Source: a bacterium UBP1_UBA4783
GTDB taxonomy: Bacteria > Krumholzibacteriota > Krumholzibacteriia > Krumholzibacteriales > Krumholzibacteriaceae
NCBI GenBank assembly: GCA_002403075.1
Contig: DHHB01000077.1
Span: forward strand, 1 to 16,805
Direction of reading: 5' to 3'
DNA: 16,805 nucleotides
Part shown: positions 1-5,635 of the stretch, piece by piece
How positions within the stretch are numbered: the stretch's first letter is position 1
Layout of the letters: every line of letters begins with the position of its first letter
Position numbers and translations under genes: made by a program
The notes under the pieces: generated by a model
Seen by the model: the letters and a program-made list of their open reading frames with translations, nothing else
Told to the model about the DNA's origin: nothing
Databases searched by the model: none

Positions 1-73
1 TTGCGGCGATCAGGAAGGTCTCGAGACGGCTCGCCGCCTCGAAATTGCGAATGAACGCGCGATCCTTCTTCAT
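1..73 (-). CDS. 5' end of an unidentified, probably membrane protein (partial)
   Basis: An ATG at 71-73 on the minus strand is preceded by a GGGGAA ribosome-binding sequence and opens a frame that runs off the left edge. Only 24 residues are visible. They start with a basic stretch (MKKDRAFIRNFEAASRLETF) and turn hydrophobic (LIAA) at the edge, which suggests a short cytoplasmic N-terminus leading into a membrane helix. It lies 35 bases downstream of the LOG-family gene on the same strand, so it may be the last gene of that operon. The N-terminus resembles conserved hypothetical small membrane proteins, but this is too little to name a family. Confidence 0.5.
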   Translation of the reverse strand, partial: MKKDRAFIRNFEAASRLETFLIAA

Positions 74-108
74 GGCTTCCCCGCCGGCGCGAGGCGCGCG
101 AAGGCTCG

Positions 109-1053
109 TCAGGGCGTCCGCGCGCCGCGGCCCGCGCGCCGGGGCGCAGACGGCCGCCCGGAATTGCTCGATCTTCTGCAGGTTCTCGCGATGATTCCGG
201 CCGCCTCTTCCGCGGTTTCTACGTACTGGAAGAGATCAAGATCCTCCGGCGCGATGACCCCTTCGTCGACAAGCGCGTCGAAATCGATGATATGGCTCCA
301 GAATTCCCTTCCGAACACGAGCACGGGCATAGGCTCGATCTTCATCGTCTGTATGAGCGTCAGGGTCTCGAAGAGCTCGTCGAGCGTGCCGAAACCGCCG
401 GGAAACACGACGAGCGCCTTCGCCCTGATGAGAAAATGCATCTTTCGTATCGCGAAGTAGTGGAATTGAAAGCACAGCTCGGGGGTGATGTACGGATTGG
501 GCTTCTGCTCGAAAGGGAGGACGATATTGAGACCGATGCTCTCCGCACCGGCGTCATGGGCTCCCCGATTCGCCGCTTCCATGATCCCTGGACCGCCGCC
601 CGTCACGACGACGCAATGAATGTCGCGGGACGAGCGCACGGCGTTCGAAATGAGGGAGCCGAGCCTTCGGGCCTCCTCGTAGTACTTCGAGTTCTCGGCG
701 ACGCGCCGCCGTATCTTCGCGGCGCGCGCGAGCGTCTCGTTCGACGGATCCCTCGCGGCGGCGGCCTCGGCATCGGCGGCTTGCGCGCGCGCGACCCCGG
801 GTTCGGTCAGCCGGGCGCTTCCGAAGACGATGATCGTGCTTTCGATCTTGTGTTTCTGCAATATGAGCTCCGGTTTCAGCAATTCGAGCTGAAGCCGCAC
901 GGGGCGCAGCTCGTCCCGGAGCAGAAACTCGCGATCGGCGAAGGCCAAACGATACGAAGGGGACTCGGTCTGCGGCGAGGGAACGAACAATTCGGCGGCG
1001 CGCGCGTCCTCCGACGCCGAAGGGAACACCTTTCTCTTCTTTTTCCGTTTCAC
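109..1053 (-). CDS. LOG-family (TIGR00730-type) Rossmann-fold protein
   Basis: This 314-residue protein belongs to the lysine-decarboxylase-like / LOG superfamily, whose characterised members are nucleotide-monophosphate phosphoribohydrolases that cut the N-glycosidic bond of cytokinin nucleotides or AMP. The two hallmark loops are present: GGGPGIMEAANRGA at residues 152-165 and PGGFGTLDELFE at 218-229, the latter holding the PGGxGTxxE phosphate-binding and catalytic signature. A Rossmann beta-strand (STIIVFGSAR) sits near residue 72. Before it come about 70 residues with a very basic start (KRKKKRK), and residues 82-130 form a helical insert, so the protein is longer than the minimal family size of about 190. 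The C-terminal 25 residues are basic and low in complexity. The GTG start at 1053 is chosen because AGGAGG lies 8 bases upstream; the same frame stays open back to 1263 but only inside the neighbouring gene. It follows the glycosyltransferase by 22 bases, probably in one operon. The substrate cannot be read from the sequence. Confidence 0.88.
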   Translation of the reverse strand: MKRKKKRKVFPSASEDARAAELFVPSPQTESPSYRLAFADREFLLRDELRPVRLQLELLKPELILQKHKIESTIIVFGSARLTEPGVARAQAADAEAAAARDPSNETLARAAKIRRRVAENSKYYEEARRLGSLISNAVRSSRDIHCVVVTGGGPGIMEAANRGAHDAGAESIGLNIVLPFEQKPNPYITPELCFQFHYFAIRKMHFLIRAKALVVFPGGFGTLDELFETLTLIQTMKIEPMPVLVFGREFWSHIIDFDALVDEGVIAPEDLDLFQYVETAEEAAGIIARTCRRSSNSGRPSAPRRAGRGARTP

Positions 1054-1075
1054 GATCCGCCTCCTGAACGCCGCT

Positions 1076-2251
1076 TCAGGCGTTCTTCGCCCGAGTCGGC
1101 TGCTTGCGCGCGTAGAGCGCCAGATACGCCTCGCCGACCCGGCGCGCCACCCCGTCGATGCTGAAACGCTCTTCCGCCGTCCGCGCCGCGGCGTCGCCGA
1201 GCGTCCGCCCGAGCGAGGGATCGTCGAAGAGGCGCGAGATCGCCCGGGCGACCGCGGCGGCATCCCCCGGCGGAACGAGAAGCCCGTTCACCCCGTCCGA
1301 GATCGCGTCCGGGACGCCCCCGACGAACGTCCCGACGATCGCCTTGCCGGCCGCCATCGCCTCGAGAAGCGAGACGGGCAGCCCCTCCCGCACGGAGGTG
1401 AGCACGAACACGTCGGCGGCGGACAGGAGATCGGGGATATCCGTCCGGGATCCGGGGAGCGCCATACGTTCGCCGACGCCGAAACGCGCGATCGCGTCCC
1501 GTATCTCCTCCCTACAGCGCCCCTCGCCGACGATGAGGCACCGCACGTCGGGAAACCGCTCGCGAAGTATGGACACGGCCTCGACGAGCGTCGCGTAGCT
1601 CTTCGCGGACACGACGCGCCCGACGGCGAGCAGAAGCCGGTCGCCGCTCTTCCAACCGAACTCCGCCATAACCGCCGCCTTGCCGCGGACCGTTCTTCTC
1701 ACGGCGGCGGGGTCCACGCCGTTCGGGATGTACGCGAGCTTGTCGCCGGGGGTACCCTCGCGGCGTTTCCGTATCTCGACGATATCGCGGCTCACGCAGA
1801 TCCTGAGGTCCGTCGCGCGCGCGAGCATCCGCTCGAGGAGAAGATGCGGCTTCGATTTCCAGAGGTGCTTGCCGTGCTCCGTCGTCACGACGACGGGGAC
1901 GCGCGCGATCGAGCCCGCGATCCTTCCGATCGCGTCCGCGAGGGAAAGGTGACAGTGGAGAACGTCGAACCGCCCGCGCCTGAGGTGCGCCGCGAGGCGG
2001 ACGATCGCGAGCGGCAGGGTCCTCATGCGGAATCCGAGAACGGTGAAGCTCTCCGCTTCGCGCGCCGCTCTCTCCTCCCAGTCCGGGATCCCCGGCTTGA
2101 GGGCGCAGAGCGAAACGGCGAAGAGCGACCGGTCGAGGCGCTCCACGAGATGCATGACGTGCGTCTCGGCGCCGCCGATCCCGAGCTCGGGAACGAGCAG
2201 CAGGACGCGCAGCCTGCCGCGGCCGATCGTGTTCGACGTTTGAAGCTTCAT
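1076..2251 (-). CDS. GT4-family glycosyltransferase (GT-B fold)
   Basis: This 391-residue cytoplasmic or membrane-associated enzyme is predicted to transfer a sugar from a nucleotide-sugar donor to a glycan or lipid acceptor. The N-terminal half starts with a beta-strand and the glycine-rich acceptor-side loop PELGIGGAET (residues 21-30). A second Rossmann-like domain follows with AVGRVVSAKSY (209-219) and VGEG (241-244). The donor-binding E-x7-E motif spans E289 to E297 in REGLPVSLLEAMAAGK, followed by GTFVGGVPDAI and NGLLVPPGD, all typical of family GT4. The ATG at 2251 is chosen for a GAGG ribosome-binding site about 8 bases upstream; the upstream in-frame extension is Arg-rich and unlike protein. 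It is transcribed divergently from the polysaccharide deacetylase and is followed by the LOG gene. The neighbours suggest exopolysaccharide or surface-glycan synthesis, but the sugar is unknown. Confidence 0.92.
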   Translation of the reverse strand: MKLQTSNTIGRGRLRVLLLVPELGIGGAETHVMHLVERLDRSLFAVSLCALKPGIPDWEERAAREAESFTVLGFRMRTLPLAIVRLAAHLRRGRFDVLHCHLSLADAIGRIAGSIARVPVVVTTEHGKHLWKSKPHLLLERMLARATDLRICVSRDIVEIRKRREGTPGDKLAYIPNGVDPAAVRRTVRGKAAVMAEFGWKSGDRLLLAVGRVVSAKSYATLVEAVSILRERFPDVRCLIVGEGRCREEIRDAIARFGVGERMALPGSRTDIPDLLSAADVFVLTSVREGLPVSLLEAMAAGKAIVGTFVGGVPDAISDGVNGLLVPPGDAAAVARAISRLFDDPSLGRTLGDAAARTAEERFSIDGVARRVGEAYLALYARKQPTRAKNA

Positions 2252-2386
2252 CCGATGTCCTCGCCCGCGGCGGCGGCGGGCCGAACCGGCCGCGCGCCCC
2301 GCGGAGAAACGCCCGCAATCACGCCATGGTAGTGAATCCCTCGGGCGGCGCACAAGCAAAATGAATCCACGACGGACGGGCGCGTA

Positions 2387-2395
2387 TGGTATGAT
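2387..2395 (+). promoter_or_regulatory. Extended -10 promoter of the deacetylase-GNAT operon
   Basis: TGGTATGAT is an extended -10 element (TG-N-TATGAT). No good -35 hexamer lies 16-18 bases upstream, which is usual for extended -10 promoters. Transcription would start near 2402 and give a leader of about 43 bases before the ATG at 2445. The 193-base divergent spacer (2252-2444) must also hold the promoter for the minus-strand glycosyltransferase, but I see only weak matches on that strand. Confidence 0.5.
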
Positions 2396-2444
2396 GCGCG
2401 CGCGTTCGCGCCGGACGCCTCGACCGGAAAGGATTGTCTCGCGC

Positions 2445-3446
2445 ATGGCCGCTCTTCTCCACACGCTGCCCTCGACGCTCCGCCTCGTCGGCGTCTACAG
2501 AAAGCTCCATTCGTCGAGCGTTCCCGTGCTGATGTTTCACGGCGTTCTCCCCGACGCCGCCGCGAGCCCGTTCAACTCGAGAGGCAAGATCGTATCGCCG
2601 AAAAAGCTCGAGGCGTTCCTCGGGAGGTTCGCGCGGATCTTTCGGATCGTTTCGATGGACGAGTTCGTCTCGCGCATGCTGAACCGCGAGAGACCGCGGA
2701 ACGTCTCGGTCATCACCTTCGACGACGGCTACCGGAACGTCTACGCGCACGCTTACCCCGTCCTCAAGGCGATGGGGCTCCCGTTCACCGTGTTCGTCTC
2801 GACCGGCTTCACGGATACCGCCGCGGTGCTGCCGACGGACATCCTGAATTACGCCGTCGCGAAGACCGCGGCGGCCGCGCTGCCGCGCGGGGTGCTGGCG
2901 CGCGACGTCGATATGAGCACGCCGCAGGCCAAGGCGTCCGCCCTACGTCTCCTCAAGGAATCGTTCAAAACCGCGCCCGCGGACGAAAAAGCGCGGCGCC
3001 TCGACCGGATCTGCGAGGCCCTTCGCGTGCCGCGGAACGGTCCCGAATACGACGACGTCCGCTTCCTCTCGAGCGCTGAGATCCGCGAAATGGCCGCGCA
3101 GGGCGTGGCGTTCGGCGGGCATACGGTCACCCACCCGATACTGTCGAGCGAGCCCGCCGGCCGGGTGCGGACGGAGGTGCGCGAATGCAAACGCGCGCTC
3201 GAATCGATCACGGGTAAAACGGTCTCCGTTTTCGCCTATCCGAACGGAAGCCGCGCGGACTTCAACGAGGCGGTCAAGCGGGAGGTCCGGGAAGCGGGCT
3301 ACGCGGCGGCCTTCAGCACCATCCACGGTCTTCATTGGCCGGGCGACGACCTCTTCGAAATACACAGGGTCGGCGTCGACGACCGCTGGTCCTACGAGGA
3401 GTTCGAGACCCGCGCGAGCGGGATACTCAAGGCGTTCGGAGGATGA
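2445..3446 (+). CDS. Polysaccharide deacetylase (NodB-homology, CE4-like)
   Basis: This 333-residue protein has the NodB-homology fold of carbohydrate esterase family 4, metal-dependent enzymes that remove N- or O-acetyl groups from polysaccharides or peptidoglycan. Motif 1 is TFDDGY at residues 91-96, with the catalytic and metal-binding aspartates. Motif 2 is HTVTH at 226-230, with the two metal-binding histidines. Motif 3 is represented by FAYPNG at 263-268. A further conserved stretch, VLMFHGV, sits at 28-34. About 120 residues separate motifs 1 and 2, more than in compact members, so residues 130-205 are probably an inserted helical subdomain. No signal peptide is evident. The ATG at 2445 is chosen over an in-frame ATG at 2361 because AAAGGA lies upstream and the -10 element falls between them. 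Its stop codon overlaps the GNAT gene start, indicating translational coupling. Confidence 0.9.
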   Translation: MAALLHTLPSTLRLVGVYRKLHSSSVPVLMFHGVLPDAAASPFNSRGKIVSPKKLEAFLGRFARIFRIVSMDEFVSRMLNRERPRNVSVITFDDGYRNVYAHAYPVLKAMGLPFTVFVSTGFTDTAAVLPTDILNYAVAKTAAAALPRGVLARDVDMSTPQAKASALRLLKESFKTAPADEKARRLDRICEALRVPRNGPEYDDVRFLSSAEIREMAAQGVAFGGHTVTHPILSSEPAGRVRTEVRECKRALESITGKTVSVFAYPNGSRADFNEAVKREVREAGYAAAFSTIHGLHWPGDDLFEIHRVGVDDRWSYEEFETRASGILKAFGG

Positions 3447-4495
3447 CGGTGGCGACCGAGGTCCGCATTCGAAAGATCGATCCCGGCGAAGAAGCCGCCG
3501 CCGGCCGTTTCTTCGCGAGCAGATACCCGCTGGAGCTCCGCGAGGCGGCCTTCCGGAAACGGGGCGAGCGCTGGAAATGGCAGTACTGGAGCCACCCCGA
3601 AGGGAAGCCGGGGATCCTCGTCGCCGAGCTCGGCTCGAAGATCGTCGGGATGATCGGCACGAACGCCGTCCGCATCAGAACCCCCGGGGGCGTGATACCG
3701 GCGATATGGGCCGGCGATCTTCTGATCGATCCGGCGGTCCGCGGCGCGGGTATCGGAAAGAAGCTCGTCGACGCGTGGAAGAGCGGCGAGGCGGTCGCCG
3801 TCGGAAAGGGGTACGGCCCCATCGCCTATTCGCTCTACGTCAATCGGGGCTTCAAGGGGATATGGGGATTTACCCAGATGCATATCGTTCTCTCGCGGAC
3901 CCGGCTCGCGGCGAGATTGCTCCGGAGATCCGAGCGAAGGAACCTCCTGCGTCTCGCGCGCGTGTTCGCGCGTCCGTCCGGGCGGCTCCACTTAGGAGGC
4001 GATCCGTCCGTCTCCGACACGCTGCCCGCGGGCGCGGCGGCGCTGTGGAGGTCGGCGGCGGCGGGATACCGCTTCGCCTTCGAGCGGGACGAGAAATACC
4101 TCGCGTGGCGGTTCGGCGCCCATCCGTTCCACACGTACTATTTCGTCGAAGCGCGCGGCGCGGCGGGATTGTCGGGGCTCGCGATCGTGCGGATAACGGA
4201 CGATCGAATCCCGATCGGCGTCATAGCGGATCTCATCGCGGATCCCCGTGACGGGAAAACCGTCCTCGCGCTCGCCCGGGACGCGCTCTCGTTCCTCGAA
4301 TCCCGCGGCGCGGCCGCCGCCCTCGTCGAGCTCCCTCCCGCTCTCGCCCCGATCGTGTCCGCGGCCTTCCCCTGCTCGTTCGGGGAGGACTTTTCGATCG
4401 TGCTGCACGCGGCCGATCCGGAGCTCGCGGCGCAGGGCATGTTCGACGCGGCGTCGTGGTACCTATCCCGCTCCGATTCCGACGCGGATTACTGA
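3443..4495 (+). CDS. GNAT-family acetyltransferase with a second GNAT-like half
   Basis: This 350-residue protein has an N-terminal GNAT domain that should bind acetyl-CoA: a beta-strand and loop reading GDLLIDPAVRGAGIGKKLVD at 91-110 holds the R-x-x-G-x-G pyrophosphate-binding motif A, followed by YSLYVNRGFKGIWGF at 129-143. Residues about 195-350 look like a second, degenerate GNAT-like half. It carries YLAWRFGAHP at 219-228 and ends in an acidic WYLSRSDSDADY tail, a pattern I associate with GNAT proteins of exopolysaccharide clusters (from memory, not searched). The ATG at 3443 overlaps the deacetylase stop (ATGA), but GGAGG directly abuts it. A GTG at 3449 in the same frame has better spacing and may be the true start, giving 348 residues. 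Acetylation paired with deacetylation suggests tailoring of the same glycan or its precursors. The acceptor is unknown. Confidence 0.82.
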   Translation: MTVATEVRIRKIDPGEEAAAGRFFASRYPLELREAAFRKRGERWKWQYWSHPEGKPGILVAELGSKIVGMIGTNAVRIRTPGGVIPAIWAGDLLIDPAVRGAGIGKKLVDAWKSGEAVAVGKGYGPIAYSLYVNRGFKGIWGFTQMHIVLSRTRLAARLLRRSERRNLLRLARVFARPSGRLHLGGDPSVSDTLPAGAAALWRSAAAGYRFAFERDEKYLAWRFGAHPFHTYYFVEARGAAGLSGLAIVRITDDRIPIGVIADLIADPRDGKTVLALARDALSFLESRGAAAALVELPPALAPIVSAAFPCSFGEDFSIVLHAADPELAAQGMFDAASWYLSRSDSDADY

Positions 4496-4596
4496 CGGCC
4501 GTACCGGCGCCGGATCGATCTCCGGCGGGAACCGCCCGCCGAAGATTCGCGCGCGCGCCGCGCCCTTTCGCGGGCATATCGCGGGCGATTCCGGTC

Positions 4597-4625
4597 TTGA
4601 CGCCCGACGCGCCGTCGTCCATACT
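4597..4625 (+). promoter_or_regulatory. Sigma70-type promoter of the OmpA-family gene
   Basis: TTGACG at 4597-4602 and CATACT at 4620-4625 are separated by exactly 17 bases. Both are close to the housekeeping consensus and lie 28 bases upstream of the OmpA-family start codon. No clear terminator separates this promoter from the GNAT gene ending at 4495. A short inverted repeat near 4517-4534 has no T-run. Confidence 0.6.
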
Positions 4626-4652
4626 TCGTCCCGGGATAGAAGGAGGTCTGTC

Positions 4653-5318
4653 ATGAGAAACGTCGTCGTTTTCGTTCTCCTCACCGCACTCCTCGCCGGC
4701 GTCCACGAGTCGTGCGGGCTGAGCAAGACGGTGCAGGGCACGGCCATCGGGGCCGCGGCCGGCGGCGCGGTGGGCGCGGTCATCGGCAAGCAGACGGGCA
4801 ATACGGCGGCCGGCGCCATCATCGGCGCGGCGGTCGGCGGCGCCGCGGGCGCATATATAGGCAATTACATGGACAAGCAGGCCGAGGAGATGCAGCGGGA
4901 TCTCGAGGGCGCCCGCGTCGAACGCGTCGGCGAGGGCATCATGATCACGTTCGATTCGGGCATCCTCTTCGACTTCGACAAGTCGAACCTCAAGGCCGAC
5001 GCGCGGGCCAACCTCGACAAGCTCGCCGTCATCCTCAACAAGTACTCGGACACCGACATCCTCATCGACGGCCACACCGACTCGAAGGGCTCCGACGAAT
5101 ACAACCTGACGCTCTCCCAGAGCCGCGCGCAGTCGGTCGCGAGCTACCTCGCGGGGCTGCAGGTGGCGTCGATGCGGATGGCGATCAACGGTTACGGCGA
5201 ATCGCGCCCGGTCGCCGACAACGCCACGGACGAGGGTCGCGCCCTCAACCGGCGCGTCGAGGTCGGCATCATGGCGAACGAAAAGCTGAAAAAGGCGGCC
5301 GAGCAGCAGGCCGGCTGA
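4653..5318 (+). CDS. OmpA-family peptidoglycan-binding protein with glycine zipper
   Basis: This 221-residue envelope protein is predicted to anchor the outer membrane to peptidoglycan. It begins with a short hydrophobic export signal (residues 1-16). Cys21 could be a lipidation site as in related YiaD/YfiB-type lipoproteins, but the preceding HES is a poor lipobox. Residues 29-70 form a glycine-zipper segment with GxxxG spacing (AIGAAAGGAVGAVIG, then AIIGAAVGGAAGAYIG), able to insert in or pack against a membrane. The OmpA C-terminal domain covers about 95-210. It contains FDFDKSNL, DGHTDSKGSDEYNLTLSQSRA with Asp143 and Arg158 in the usual diaminopimelate-binding positions, and GYGESRPVADN followed by NRRVEV. 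The start is secure: AGGAGG ends 6 bases before the ATG. A promoter and a terminator flank it, so it is a single-gene unit. Residues after 205 are a short charged tail. Confidence 0.93.
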   Translation: MRNVVVFVLLTALLAGVHESCGLSKTVQGTAIGAAAGGAVGAVIGKQTGNTAAGAIIGAAVGGAAGAYIGNYMDKQAEEMQRDLEGARVERVGEGIMITFDSGILFDFDKSNLKADARANLDKLAVILNKYSDTDILIDGHTDSKGSDEYNLTLSQSRAQSVASYLAGLQVASMRMAINGYGESRPVADNATDEGRALNRRVEVGIMANEKLKKAAEQQAG

Positions 5319-5345
5319 TATCGAAAGGCAATCGCGAACGCCGAT

Positions 5346-5376
5346 GGCCGGGCCCCGAACGGGGCCCGGCCCTTTT
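5346..5376 (+). terminator. Intrinsic terminator after the OmpA-family gene
   Basis: GGCCGGGCCCC, the four-base loop GAAC and GGGGCCCGGCC form a perfect 11-bp GC stem, followed by CTTTTC. It starts 28 bases after the OmpA-family stop codon and ends 19 bases before the next promoter. The T-run is short, but the stem is very strong. Confidence 0.8.
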
Positions 5377-5395
5377 CGCGCCTGCCCCATTTCGG

Positions 5396-5425
5396 TTGAC
5401 ACGGGGCGGCGGCGCGCTCTAGCAT
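5396..5425 (+). promoter_or_regulatory. Promoter of the cobalamin riboswitch-receptor unit
   Basis: A perfect TTGACA at 5396-5401 and TAGCAT at 5420-5425 with an 18-base spacer sit just upstream of the riboswitch. Transcription would start around 5432, a few bases before the first riboswitch stem. Confidence 0.65.
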
Positions 5426-5437
5426 GCATGCACACAT

Positions 5438-5598
5438 ATTCTTCAGGTGCTCGCAAGGAGCCGAACAGGGAAGAGGGTGAGACCCCCTCACGGACCCGCC
5501 ACTGTGAATGGCGAGCCTCCCGCCCGATACCACTGGCGTAACGCTGGGAAGGGGGCGGGGGCGACGGAGCCACAAGTCAGGAGACCTGCCTGAAGAAT
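5438..5598 (+). promoter_or_regulatory. Cobalamin (B12) riboswitch
   Basis: The leader has the conserved parts of the cobalamin riboswitch in order. The closing P1 stem is perfect: ATTCTTCAGG at 5438-5447 pairs with CCTGAAGAAT at 5589-5598. Inside are GGGAAGAGGGTGAGACC, then GCCACTG, and the B12 box GCCACAAGTCAGGAGACCTG near 5570-5588. It stands between a strong promoter and a TonB receptor gene, the classic setting for a switch that lowers receptor expression when cobalamin is plentiful. The ligand form (adenosyl- or aquo-cobalamin) cannot be told by eye. Confidence 0.93.
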
Positions 5599-5608
5599 CC
5601 ATAGGCCC

Positions 5609-5634
5609 CGAAACTCACGAAGGTGGAGGTTTCG
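5609..5634 (+). promoter_or_regulatory. Hairpin sequestering the receptor's ribosome-binding site
   Basis: CGAAAC at 5609-5614 is complementary to GTTTCG at 5629-5634, and the AGGTGGAGG ribosome-binding site (5621-5629) lies mainly in the loop. CAC at 5616-5618 can additionally pair with GTG at 5623-5625. The hairpin ends two bases before the ATG at 5636. It is a natural expression platform for a translation-level riboswitch; this is inferred from complementarity only. Confidence 0.5.
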
Positions 5635-5635
5635 T

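Noticed and set aside
2310..2365. A minus-strand promoter for the glycosyltransferase (TTGTGC, 18 bases, TACCAT)
   Set aside because: Only three or four positions per hexamer match consensus, which is expected by chance; the true promoter of this gene is not identified.
4517..4534. Inverted repeat GCCGGA / TCCGGC after the GNAT gene as a terminator
   Set aside because: The stem is only 6 bp and no T-run follows, so it does not meet the standard for an intrinsic terminator.
5611..5621. A single CTCACG-like hexamer near the receptor start as a Pho box
   Set aside because: There is no second unit at 11 bases on either side, and the sequence is explained by the ribosome-binding-site hairpin of the riboswitch leader.
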